The translations under genes and the position numbers were made by a program. This document shows positions 19,010 to 27,240 of a stretch of DNA of 43,459 nucleotides, one piece after another. The DNA comes from Ignavibacteria bacterium RIFOXYC2_FULL_35_21. GTDB taxonomy: Bacteria; Bacteroidota; Ignavibacteria; Kapaibacteriales; UBA2268. Each line of letters starts with the position of its first letter. The stretch's first letter is position 1. Where the stretch lies: positions 1 through 43,459 of the forward strand of contig MHAY01000083.1 of NCBI GenBank assembly GCA_001804705.1, given 5' to 3'. The notes below the pieces were generated by a model. The model did not search any database. It saw only the letters and a program-made list of their open reading frames with translations, and was not told where the DNA came from.

Positions 19010-19699
19010 ATGAAATTGTACCGGAGTATGGAGGATAGAGACCGGGGGCTTGAAATACCAATCCCCAATCCCCAATCCCTATTTCCCCAAAAAAATATAA
19101 AAAACTATGTTCTGGATTTTGGCGGAGTGTTATATGAAATTAATCATTTTGCCTCATTTCAAGACTTCTTCCTGCTTTCGAAGAATCCTGAGCTATTTGG
19201 TGATTATAGTATGAAAGAATATCTGAATGATGAATTAATTATTCAATTTGAAAAAGGACTGATTGAACCTGTTCAATTTAGAAATAAAGTCAGGGGAAAA
19301 TTATTGCTCGAAGCTGTTGATGAGTTATTTGATAAAGCCTTTAATGAGACTCTTATAAAGATAAAACCTGACGCAATTGAGTGTGTACAAAAATTAAAAA
19401 ACAAAGGGAAAGTTGTATTATTAAGTAATACAAACCAAATTCATTACGAATATTTTCAAAAAGAATGTGAGGAATTGTTTAGTTTATTTGATGAACTTTA
19501 TTTTTCATATTTACTCGGAGCAAGAAAACCTGAACAGGAAATATTCAAAATCCTACTTCAAAAAACAGGATTTACTCCAAATGAGACTTTATTTGTTGAT
19601 GATTCAGTTGAGAATATTGCCGTAGCAAAGGATTTAGGATTTGCAACATATATGATTGATGGAGAACATTCCCTGTCAGATTTAATCAACAATGTTTAA
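19010..19699 (+). CDS. HAD-superfamily hydrolase (phosphatase-like)
   Basis: HAD signatures are all present: motif I VLDFGGVLY with the nucleophile Asp36, motif II LLSNTNQ (Ser139), motif III Lys173 in RKPEQE, and motif IV FVDDS (Asp197, Asp198). The second aspartate of the usual DxD is replaced by Gly (D-F-G-G), as in many YihX-like members that dephosphorylate small sugar phosphates. The substrate cannot be told. The start lies one base after the methyltransferase stop. The first 28 residues (up to SLFPQKN) look non-homologous to the family and are largely encoded by a CCCCAAT tandem repeat, so this N-terminus is either a repeat-derived extension or a misplaced start. Confidence 0.85.
   Translation: MKLYRSMEDRDRGLEIPIPNPQSLFPQKNIKNYVLDFGGVLYEINHFASFQDFFLLSKNPELFGDYSMKEYLNDELIIQFEKGLIEPVQFRNKVRGKLLLEAVDELFDKAFNETLIKIKPDAIECVQKLKNKGKVVLLSNTNQIHYEYFQKECEELFSLFDELYFSYLLGARKPEQEIFKILLQKTGFTPNETLFVDDSVENIAVAKDLGFATYMIDGEHSLSDLINNV
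19058..19087 (+). repeat. CCCCAAT tandem repeat at the 5' end of the HAD gene
   Basis: About three tandem copies of AATCCCC lie inside the coding frame and encode IPNPQSLFP. A closely related CCCCATT repeat sits inside the isomerase gene at 35486-35515. Confidence 0.75.
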
Positions 19700-19792
19700 A
19701 ATATTACATAAATCAACCTGACAATTTCATAAACAATTATTAATTTGAAAATTGAATAAATGACATAAGAATAAAAGTAATTTAAAAGATAT

Positions 19793-21499
19793 ATGGCTTC
19801 GATATGGGATATACCATTTGTCGTTACTGATGTAGAAACTACAGGCTCGAGCGGACAAAAAAACAGAATAATTGACATAGGCTGTGTTACTCTGCTTGGC
19901 GGGCAAGTTATATCTCAATATGATACACTCATCAATCCGCATCAGTTCATTCCATATTATATTGCAAATATGACCGGTATATCAAATGAAATGGCTGCCA
20001 ATGCACCGGAAGAGTGGCAGGTAATAACGGATTTAACTGAAATTTTACATGCACCCGAAGCTGTTTTTGCAGCGCACAGTGTTCCATTTGATTTTTCATT
20101 TGTTAACAATTTGGTGATTAGAAACGGGTATGCTCCATTGGAAATGGAAACATTATGCACACTCAAATTGTCGAGAAGATTAATAGCTTCTAGCCAGAAA
20201 AAAAATGTCGGAGACCTGGCACATTATCTTGGTATTCATGTGAGCAACAGGCATAGAGCTTTGGGTGACGCCTTGGCTACTGCCCAGATATTATCCTTAC
20301 TTCTTGAAAGAGCTGAAACCGAACATGGTATAACAACAATTGAAGAATTAATTTCATTCCATAACAAACCTGTCAGGCATTTTAAGGCATCCTATAAAAC
20401 ATATAAAAGAGTCGAAGAAAAAATTAATGAACTTCCTAAAGAACCCGGTGTGTATTATTTCCTCGGTAGAAATAAAAATGTACTCTATGTCGGTAAGGCA
20501 AAATCACTGAAAGACCGTGTCAGGTCATACTTTAATGAAGGTGCATTGGCATCGAGGAAAATTGCCGACATGACAAGAAGAATTTATGACATAAAATGGA
20601 CATGCACTGAGACAGAATTAGCGGCATTGCTCCTCGAATCGAAAGAGATAAAAAGAATTATGCCTCATTTCAACAGTGCGGACAAATCATATCAGAAATT
20701 TATGTTTTTGAAATTGAGCAAGGATGACTATCCTGTATTCGAAGTAGCAGATACAATCGAACCTGATGGCTCTGAATATTTCGGGCCTTTCCGCAGTAAT
20801 GGACTTACACAGAACATACTCGAACTAATAAATAAACAATTCAAATTGAGGGAGTGCGATTCACCAATCAAACCAAGCTTAGACAACGAGCCATGCTTTT
20901 ATTACCAGATTTCGAGATGCAATGCTCCTTGCTCACTTAATATAACAAGAGAAGAGTACCTGGAAGAATTAGAAAGGGTGAAAGCATTTCTTAGTGGTTT
21001 TTCAGAAGGTATAATTGAACAGCTTGAAGAAAAAATGACTAAGTTTTCGGATGGCATGGAATTTGAAAAAGCTTCTGTTGTGAAAAATCAAATCACACAA
21101 TTGAATAAATTATTGATGAGAAGACAGAGAGTTCCTACCTCTATAAATAAAAATAATCTGATTGTTATTGTACCTGTTTCAACGAGGGATAAAACCGTCG
21201 AAATAATTATGATAAGTAGGGGAAAATTGATTCACCAGGAAATTATAGGAAGAAAAGCCCCGTTAGATAATATTTTCAATTTAGTTCATGACAAATTTTA
21301 TCTGGATACTACAAACCCTGTACTTAATTATTCTTTGAATGACGTTGATGAAATTAAGATTGTAACTTCATGGCTGAACAGACTGAATGGTAAAGGTAGT
21401 TTCATTTATACTGAAAGTAAAAATGAAAATTCAATTCAGAAAGAAATCGAAAATTCAATCAGAAATATCAAATTTGATGAAAGCGAAGTCGAGCAATAA
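19793..21499 (+). CDS. DEDDh 3'-5' exonuclease fused to GIY-YIG (UvrC-like) endonuclease
   Basis: Residues 1-175 are a DnaQ-type exonuclease with all five DEDDh positions visible: Asp13 and Glu15 in TDVETTG, Asp100 in PFDFSF, His154 and Asp159 in HRALGD. Residues 212-300 are a GIY-YIG nuclease with GVYYF at 219-223, LYVGKAKSL from 231, and the metal-binding Glu282 in LLESKE. A UvrC-like region follows (FGPFRSN, a Cys-rich EPCFYYQISRCNAPC segment, then an UVR-like helix FSDGMEFEKASVVKNQ). The architecture is known in several phyla as an epsilon/Cho-like fusion, probably acting in DNA repair. The C-terminal RNase H-like and HhH parts of true UvrC are absent or unrecognised. The gene stands 93 bases after the HAD gene; no hairpin is seen between. 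Confidence 0.9.
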   Translation: MASIWDIPFVVTDVETTGSSGQKNRIIDIGCVTLLGGQVISQYDTLINPHQFIPYYIANMTGISNEMAANAPEEWQVITDLTEILHAPEAVFAAHSVPFDFSFVNNLVIRNGYAPLEMETLCTLKLSRRLIASSQKKNVGDLAHYLGIHVSNRHRALGDALATAQILSLLLERAETEHGITTIEELISFHNKPVRHFKASYKTYKRVEEKINELPKEPGVYYFLGRNKNVLYVGKAKSLKDRVRSYFNEGALASRKIADMTRRIYDIKWTCTETELAALLLESKEIKRIMPHFNSADKSYQKFMFLKLSKDDYPVFEVADTIEPDGSEYFGPFRSNGLTQNILELINKQFKLRECDSPIKPSLDNEPCFYYQISRCNAPCSLNITREEYLEELERVKAFLSGFSEGIIEQLEEKMTKFSDGMEFEKASVVKNQITQLNKLLMRRQRVPTSINKNNLIVIVPVSTRDKTVEIIMISRGKLIHQEIIGRKAPLDNIFNLVHDKFYLDTTNPVLNYSLNDVDEIKIVTSWLNRLNGKGSFIYTESKNENSIQKEIENSIRNIKFDESEVEQ

Positions 21500-21604
21500 T
21501 AATTAAAATTTTATTGTTAATCCTTATCATCAATTATGAGTTTCTGTTCATTTTGAAACAAATCAAAAAACATTTCGTTTTAGCACAAAGAATTATAATT
21601 AATG

Positions 21605-21632
21605 TAAAATGTAAAATGCAAAATGTAAAATG
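21605..21632 (+). repeat. 7-base tandem repeat (TAAAATG) covering the TonB receptor start codon
   Basis: Four near-perfect copies of TAAAATG/CAAAATG lead directly into AAAATGAAG, so the start codon is the last ATG of the repeat. No Shine-Dalgarno sequence is visible. The repeat offers several out-of-frame or short ATG-TAA starts just upstream. Confidence 0.75.
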
Positions 21633-23909
21633 AAGAATGTAATTGTAATAACCTTAATTTTTGTAATAGCTTTTTTTGAACAAACGAAAGCAATAGAACC
21701 TGAGCCTTTTCCAATAAACGGAACTTTCAGCGGTTATGTTATGGACAGCACATCAAATGAGACACTTGTAGGAGCAACTGTTGCATTGAAGGGAACAAGA
21801 TTAGGAACTTATACTAATAAAAGCGGATTCTTTTCAATAACAAATATACTTCCGGGAGAGTACACAATTGTTGTTTCTTATCTCGGATATGAGAAGAAAT
21901 CATTTAAATTAAAATTTGATGAAAGAGAATCAATCAGGCGTGATATTAAATTGAAGCACGATGGCATTAAAACAGAAGAGATATCTGTGGAAGCCGAGAG
22001 GGAAGTCGAAAAGAGAGAAATAACAATCAGCAAAGTCAATATACCGATTGAGCAGTTGAAAGAAATCAGAATCGGCGGTGAATCCGATGTATTCAGGTCT
22101 TTACAGTTCCTTCCCGGAATTTTAACATCCTCGCAAATATCAAGCGGACTATATGTAAGAGGCGGCTCACCTGACCAGAATCTTGTATTAGTAGATGGCT
22201 CTGTTGTTTATAATCCAACACATTTATTTGGTTTCATTTCAACATTCAATTCGGATGCTATTAAAGATGTCGAATTGATTAAGGGAGGTTTTCCTGCTGA
22301 ATATGGTGGCAGACTTTCAGCAGTTCTAAACTTAACACAGAAGGATGGAAATCAAAATGTAATTGACGGTTTAGTTTCGCTCGGTGCATTATCTTCTAAG
22401 GTCTCGCTTGAAGGCCCTTTATTCAACGGCTCATGGTTTATCGGAGGACGAAGAACATATCTTGAACTCATTAAGACATTCATACCGGATGACCCTGAAA
22501 ATCCATTACCGGATTTCAATTTTTATGATGTTAATGCAAAATTATCTCAAAATTTTGGTAATAATGACAAGCTTTTTATCAGCGGATTCATGAGTGCTGA
22601 TGCATTAAGTTTTGACAGCTATGGAATGACAATGGAATTGAACATTGGGAATCAATTGTTGTCGACGAAATGGACACATATTTTTGGAGATAATTTATTC
22701 ACAACTCTGAATCTGAGTTACAGTAAATATAAAAATAGATTCTTTGGTGATCAATCCGGTTATGAATTTGTAATTGATAATACTATTACTGACTATACAA
22801 TTAAAGGAACTGTTGAGTGCTTTACTTCTGATGTATTGACTCAAAAATTCGGCTTCGAGACAACAAAATATACATTTGGCTATTTACAAAATTTTACAGG
22901 TGATGCAGATTCCACAAGTCCCGGTAGTTCGGGCGGTACATTAAATCTTTTGGTTAATGACTGGAACCACAGCGTTTTCGGGCAGGTAAATTACAGGATG
23001 TTAGAATTGATTTCACTTCAAGGTGGATTAAGAGTGAATTACTGGCTCCAAAGAAATTTAGTAACTTATGAACCGAGGCTGGCTCTCAGGTATCAATTCC
23101 AGGAAAATGTAGCATTCAAAGCCGCTTGGGGTATTTACCACCAGAACCTGAGATTAGCAACGATGCCGGATTTTTCTTTTTTTGATACATGGCTTCCTAC
23201 TGATTCAACAGTTCCCGAAAGCAAAGCCATGCATTATATTTTCAGCATCGAAACCACTCCGTTTGAAGGATATGGCCTGAACTTCGATGTTTATTACAAG
23301 CAAATGAATAATGTGAATGAAATAAATATGAATTCACTTGAAGGCAACACCGTATCTGATGTATTTTATATTGGCGATGCAAAATCTTATGGTGCAGAAA
23401 TATTTTTGCAGAAGAAATTCGGAAATCTGACAGGATGGTTCGGCTATGCACTTGGTTTTATATATGCTCAATTTGATGAGATAAATAATGGCAATGAATT
23501 TCGGCCAAAATATGACAGGAGGCATGATATTAAGCTTGTTTTACAATACAAACTCGACGAGAGCTGGGATTTTGGAGGTTCATTCACTTTTCAATCCGGA
23601 CAGTCATATACGGGTGCTACATCGAGATTTCAATCGCGCTTGATAGGCCAGAATTACGGACGGGGAAAAATTGTACCTTCTCAGCGATATGGCTTAAGAC
23701 TTCCGGCATCACACCAATTGAATATAAATGCAAGTTATTCATTCACAACTTTCGGATTGCCTTCCAGGTTGATTCTGGATGTATATAATGTTTATAACAG
23801 GAGAGATATCTGGTTCAGGTATTATAATACACAAAAGGAAGAGACAAATGTCGAAGATGTAAAGCTACTGCCTATTCTTCCATCTCTTTCTTTTGAAATG
23901 AAGTTTTAA
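21630..23909 (+). CDS. TonB-dependent outer-membrane receptor with N-terminal carboxypeptidase-like domain
   Basis: A signal peptide (MKNVIVITLIFVIAFFEQ) is followed by a carboxypeptidase-regulatory-like beta-sandwich (about residues 30-115: GTFSGYVMDS, GATVALKGTRLGTYTN). The plug domain comes next (about 140-240: SDVFRSLQFLPGI, GLYVRGGSPDQNLVLVDG, PAEYGGRLSAVLNL), then a beta-barrel ending in an aromatic strand (SLSFEMKF). The length of 759 is typical of this class. No SusD partner is present. The next gene is a DUF4249 lipoprotein, a common companion of such receptors in Bacteroidota. The substrate is unknown. Translation may be affected by the repeat over the start codon. Confidence 0.92.
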   Translation: MKNVIVITLIFVIAFFEQTKAIEPEPFPINGTFSGYVMDSTSNETLVGATVALKGTRLGTYTNKSGFFSITNILPGEYTIVVSYLGYEKKSFKLKFDERESIRRDIKLKHDGIKTEEISVEAEREVEKREITISKVNIPIEQLKEIRIGGESDVFRSLQFLPGILTSSQISSGLYVRGGSPDQNLVLVDGSVVYNPTHLFGFISTFNSDAIKDVELIKGGFPAEYGGRLSAVLNLTQKDGNQNVIDGLVSLGALSSKVSLEGPLFNGSWFIGGRRTYLELIKTFIPDDPENPLPDFNFYDVNAKLSQNFGNNDKLFISGFMSADALSFDSYGMTMELNIGNQLLSTKWTHIFGDNLFTTLNLSYSKYKNRFFGDQSGYEFVIDNTITDYTIKGTVECFTSDVLTQKFGFETTKYTFGYLQNFTGDADSTSPGSSGGTLNLLVNDWNHSVFGQVNYRMLELISLQGGLRVNYWLQRNLVTYEPRLALRYQFQENVAFKAAWGIYHQNLRLATMPDFSFFDTWLPTDSTVPESKAMHYIFSIETTPFEGYGLNFDVYYKQMNNVNEINMNSLEGNTVSDVFYIGDAKSYGAEIFLQKKFGNLTGWFGYALGFIYAQFDEINNGNEFRPKYDRRHDIKLVLQYKLDESWDFGGSFTFQSGQSYTGATSRFQSRLIGQNYGRGKIVPSQRYGLRLPASHQLNINASYSFTTFGLPSRLILDVYNVYNRRDIWFRYYNTQKEETNVEDVKLLPILPSLSFEMKF

Positions 23910-23923
23910 TAAAGATAAAATTA

Positions 23924-24808
23924 ATGGGATATAAAATGTTTAGAATCAAATTTAGAAATATAGTATTATTATTAATTGGGATTTTCGGTATTTTCCTATT
24001 CAACGCTTGCGAAGACGCTATACCCTCTGATTACATAGAACAAAAATTTGTAGAGGCTTATCTAATCGTTGATGAGCCAATCAGGAACATTGTGTTGATG
24101 AACACTCAGCCTGTCAATAAAAAATTCGAGTATAACAACAGCCTGATTAGAAATGCCGAAGTGAAAATTATCGGCGATGGAAAAGAATTTGTTCTTACGA
24201 TTGATACAGCGGGGGAACAGGGATATTATTACCCGGACACTACTTATCTTGTTAAACCAAATACACATTATAAGCTTGAAATCATATTATCAGGAGATAC
24301 CATAACTGCCGAAACTACCACTCCCTTAAGATTTAAATATATCAATACTAGCGATGAATTTTTATTTTATCCGAAAGATACAACCAAACTTCCCCCTCTT
24401 GATACATTCAGGCTGGAATGGGAGAAAGTAACAGGTGTAAACTTTTTCATATTAAATTTAAAATGTCTCGATACTCTCGAATACGGAAAATATCTTAATC
24501 CTCCGACTGACGAAAAAAATCGCAGGATTGAGCGTCCATGGAATGAAGACTGGATGTTTAAAGAAACTACAAATACAGCCCCGATACCAAACACAAAAAC
24601 ACCTGTTGTATGGCTTTCTTTCAAATGGTTTGGAAGGCATGATGTTTCGGTATTTGCTCCCGATACAAATTATTTGAAATGGTTTATTCAGAATGCAACC
24701 AAGAATCAATATGACCCGCTTCTGAGTAACATGAAAAATGCTATGGGTGTTTTCGGTTCTGCTTCGGTTGTCAGGGACACATTTTTCCTTGTGAAAAACC
24801 AACCCTAA
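23924..24808 (+). CDS. DUF4249-type outer-membrane-associated lipoprotein
   Basis: A hydrophobic leader ends in a lipobox (FLFNAC, Cys at residue 29), so mature lipidation is expected. The following sequence (EQKFVEAYLIVDEPIRNIVL, then IRNAEVKIIGDG and PNTHYKLEI) fits the DUF4249 family, which usually sits downstream of a TonB receptor as here (14 bases after its stop). The function of DUF4249 is not established; a role next to the receptor is inferred from synteny. An alternative start is the ATG at 23936. Neither start has a clear ribosome-binding site. Confidence 0.82.
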   Translation: MGYKMFRIKFRNIVLLLIGIFGIFLFNACEDAIPSDYIEQKFVEAYLIVDEPIRNIVLMNTQPVNKKFEYNNSLIRNAEVKIIGDGKEFVLTIDTAGEQGYYYPDTTYLVKPNTHYKLEIILSGDTITAETTTPLRFKYINTSDEFLFYPKDTTKLPPLDTFRLEWEKVTGVNFFILNLKCLDTLEYGKYLNPPTDEKNRRIERPWNEDWMFKETTNTAPIPNTKTPVVWLSFKWFGRHDVSVFAPDTNYLKWFIQNATKNQYDPLLSNMKNAMGVFGSASVVRDTFFLVKNQP

Positions 24809-24812
24809 TCGA

Positions 24813-24863
24813 GAAATTTTCAATTTTGAATTTTCAATTTTCAATGAATTTAAAATTCAAAAT
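24813..24863. repeat. A/T-rich AATTTTCAATT dispersed repeat
   Basis: Tandem TTTTCAATTTTGAA words occur just after the DUF4249 gene and can fold on themselves. The same words recur at 41459-41640. No coding content. Confidence 0.6.
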
Positions 24864-25163
24864 TTATTTTATCACCACAATTCCCTTTGTCAATGCCACC
24901 GCAGGCGAACACAGTGTAACAAAATATAATCCACTGGGGAAAGTGCTTATGTCTATTGATAGCTTCTGCTCCTGTGATGAACTAACATTATTCACATTTG
25001 AATTATAAACCTGCTGACCGTAGGAGTTTGTTATTGTTATTTGTACTATTCCTAAAGACTGCAGTTTATATATAACATCAATAGAAGATGAAGCGGGATT
25101 AGGAAATGCATCTTGTTTTTTTATATTTTTAACATCATCAATGACACCAATAGTTTCCGGTTC
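24864..25163 (-). pseudogene. Orphan T9SS type A sorting domain (gene tail only)
   Basis: Read on the minus strand from 25163 this gives about 99 codons ending in TAA at 24864-24866. The content is a T9SS tail: DAFPNPASSSIDVIYKL, QITITNSYGQQVYN, then FPSGLYFVTL and a final KGIVVIK. No start codon, ribosome-binding site or signal peptide precedes it; two TAA codons lie just upstream in frame near 25172. It is therefore the 3' remnant of a larger secreted-protein gene. Its 5' side abuts the metallophosphoesterase tail, which runs on the opposite strand. Confidence 0.8.
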
Positions 25164-25632
25164 AAATAATTATTACTCGTTTGATTACGGAGATATTCAC
25201 TTTTTGGTTCTTAATACAGAAGAGTCAATAAAAAAAGGGAGCCAACAATATAAATTTGCCGAAAAGGATTTGCAAAAATCAAACAAAATTTGGAAGATTG
25301 CAGTTCTGCACGAACCTATATATTGTGCCGGCGGACATGGTGATAATAAATCCTTATATGATTTATCCGAAAATATATTGGAAAAGAATAATGTATCGGT
25401 AGTTCTTGCAGGTCATTCTCATTTTTATCAAAGAAACCTTGTAGGTAAAATCTGTCATCTTATTGTTGGCGGCGGGGGCGCTCCCCTATACTCACCAAAA
25501 AGTGCAGATTATGTAAAGAAATCGGCTAAAGAGTATCATTATGCAATTGTTGATGCTTCACCAAAGCTTCTCAAATTCAAAGTGTATGATATATACGGAA
25601 AAATACTGGACGAATTTGAGGTCAACAAATAG
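25141..25632 (+). pseudogene. C-terminal fragment of a metallophosphoesterase
   Basis: The 163-codon frame matches the second half of a calcineurin-like phosphoesterase: NNYYSFDYGDIHFLVLN, VLHEPIYCAGGHGDN, and the metal-binding AGHSHFYQR (GHxH). The first-half metal ligands (DxH, GDxx, GNHD/E) are missing, and no ribosome-binding site precedes the ATG at 25141. The homology begins almost exactly where the T9SS fragment of the other strand ends. Activity is unlikely. Confidence 0.78.
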
Positions 25633-25647
25633 AAAGTATAGGAAATC

Positions 25648-25672
25648 CCTGTCAGGAGTTACTCCTGACAGG
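25648..25672. repeat. Palindrome after the phosphoesterase fragment
   Basis: A perfect 12-base inverted repeat (CCTGTCAGGAGT-T-ACTCCTGACAGG) lies 15 bases after the stop at 25632. No U-tract follows, so it looks more like a mobile palindromic repeat than a terminator. Confidence 0.65.
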
Positions 25673-25784
25673 AATCGTTATTCACCTTTCACCACTTTCA
25701 TAATCAACTTAAGCAAGGTTTTTAAATAAATAATATTTTATATGAATTTTGTTAGCCTATTATAAAATAATACAAACTTGAATA

Positions 25785-26639
25785 TTACTTTTTATTATCC
25801 TTATATTTTTCAGGATTATTTTTAATATCTTCCAACAAACTTCTTTTATAATTAATTAAAGATTGTAAATTTTCTTCTACTAATTTATCTATTTGTTCAT
25901 CAGACAACAATTTCAAGAAAGTTGGAGACTTTTCTTCCATACTTTTTATTAATTTTGCTCTTAATTTTTCCTTTACTTTTTTTAGATATTCAGGATTATC
26001 AATATCATTTAAATTGATTGATTCATTTTTTTCTACAAATTGACTTTTAAATCCTGACTCTGCTATTTGTTTTAATCCAATTGCCCTTTCTTTTATCGGT
26101 TTATTTATAACCAGCATTGTATCATTAGATTTTGAATCAATTAGTGTATCAACTTTAGTAGATTCAAAAAATAATTGTCTAAAAATTTTAAATTTTTCCA
26201 TCTCTTCATTAAAAATTTTTAAAGATAAGGTATCAGACATATATTCATTTGTATCAGAATTTAATATATCGTTACATAAATCAATTGCTCTTAAATAGAA
26301 AATCGAATCATCTTTCATCTTAGACCCGCCACAGTGGTTGTAAATGATAGCAGCATAATATTTATCTATATTGGAATTAATCAAATGATTTGTATCTAAT
26401 TCAATTATCCTTGATAATCTTATTGAATCGTTTATATCTTGCGAACCACTAAACGTCTTTGTACTGTCAAAAAGATATTCTCTGTCTTTGTGGTCGGTAT
26501 TAAAAATATATTTCAACTCTTCACTAACAGTTAATTTTTTATCAGGAATTGGTGCTTTAATTTCTTGCTTACCAATTAATTTGATGTACATCAATAAACA
26601 TAAGGAAAAGAAAATTATAATTTTTATTGATTTGAGCAT
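25785..26639 (-). CDS. Uncharacterised membrane-anchored or secreted protein (284 aa)
   Basis: I do not recognise the family. The N-terminus has a hydrophobic segment (IKIIIFFSLCLLMYIKLI) that could be an uncleaved anchor or signal. The rest is hydrophilic and mostly helical, with a Lys/Glu-rich C-terminus (YLKKVKEKLRAKLIKSMEEK, LSDEQIDKLVEENLQSL) suggestive of coiled coil. I chose the ATG at 26639 because AAGGG lies at a good distance before it; an in-frame ATG at 26654 would add five residues. It lies downstream of the C1A peptidase cluster but is separated from it by two repeats and a terminator-like hairpin. Confidence 0.65.
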   Translation of the reverse strand: MLKSIKIIIFFSLCLLMYIKLIGKQEIKAPIPDKKLTVSEELKYIFNTDHKDREYLFDSTKTFSGSQDINDSIRLSRIIELDTNHLINSNIDKYYAAIIYNHCGGSKMKDDSIFYLRAIDLCNDILNSDTNEYMSDTLSLKIFNEEMEKFKIFRQLFFESTKVDTLIDSKSNDTMLVINKPIKERAIGLKQIAESGFKSQFVEKNESINLNDIDNPEYLKKVKEKLRAKLIKSMEEKSPTFLKLLSDEQIDKLVEENLQSLINYKRSLLEDIKNNPEKYKDNKK

Positions 26640-26657
26640 TATAAAACCCTTCATATT

Positions 26658-26686
26658 ATTAACCCAGATTATTCAATAGAAAATTA
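26658..26686. repeat. ATTAACCCAGATTxTTCA element, copy 1
   Basis: ATTAACCCAGATTATTCAAT is also found, with few changes, at 36053-36072. Both copies sit at boundaries of disturbed sequence. It may be the end of an insertion element (inference from the IS1380-like peptide near the other copy). Confidence 0.5.
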
Positions 26687-26713
26687 TTAGTACTTTAAAA
26701 ACAAGTGTAGGAC

Positions 26714-26789
26714 TGTCATTCTGAGGAGTGTAACGACGAAGAATCTCTTAAATACAACAAGAAGATTCTTCGCTGCGCTCAGAATGACA
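26714..26789. repeat. Long palindromic dispersed repeat
   Basis: Outer arms TGTCATTCTGAG (26714-26725) and CTCAGAATGACA (26778-26789) and inner arms CGAAGAATCT / AGATTCTTCG form a long imperfect hairpin. A 19-base part (26763-26781) recurs exactly, in reverse complement, at 42801-42819. It is non-coding. The rest of the 26640-26994 gap holds a short inverted pair GGGTCGAA / TTCGACCC (26856, 26924) and no gene. Confidence 0.8.
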
Positions 26790-26937
26790 ATTACCATGTT
26801 CATCTTCATCTCTAATGAATAATTTGGGATTAATAATATTTAATTCAGACATCGCGGGTCGAATCCGTTGAATTAAAAAAAATTAGGAAGTAAAAGCTAA
26901 GATTTCACATATCAATTACTAATTTCGACCCAACACC

Positions 26938-26975
26938 AATACAGATACCAATTTTTTTTTATTGGTATCTGTATT
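26938..26975 (-). terminator. Stem-loop after the C1A peptidase cluster
   Basis: A perfect 15-bp stem (AATACAGATACCAAT / ATTGGTATCTGTATT) with an 8-T loop lies 20 bases past the stop at 26995. There is no U-tract beyond the stem on the minus strand, so it may be a non-canonical terminator or an RNA-stabilising hairpin. Confidence 0.55.
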
Positions 26976-26994
26976 TATTAATTAAAACCTCAAA

Positions 26995-27240
26995 TTATGG
27001 TACTGGTTGCAAAGTAGTGAGGTCAATTGTAACATCAAATGTACAAGTATCAATATTAATCAATCCCCAAAGTATACTTATATCATTCGTTCCTCTTATC
27101 CTTATCGTATTATCAGATTTAGTTACAGTAACATCATGTTGTGTTGAATCAACTATACCAAATGTAACAGGATCTGGCCCACCTCCATATTTAGGTCCAC
27201 CGCTTGAAACATTACCGGATGTGAGAACATTTGAGTTCAT
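26995..27240 (-). CDS. Small uncharacterised protein, translationally coupled to the peptidase (81 aa)
   Basis: The start codon overlaps the peptidase stop (ATGA at 27240-27237), the usual sign of coupled translation, so it is probably real. The sequence is hydrophilic with alternating beta-like residues (HDVTVTKSDNTIRIRG, TFDVTIDLTTLQPVP), Gly/Pro-rich at the start, and has no signal peptide. I do not recognise it. A role as a peptidase partner, substrate or inhibitor is only suggested by the coupling. Confidence 0.6.
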   Translation of the reverse strand: MNSNVLTSGNVSSGGPKYGGGPDPVTFGIVDSTQHDVTVTKSDNTIRIRGTNDISILWGLINIDTCTFDVTIDLTTLQPVP

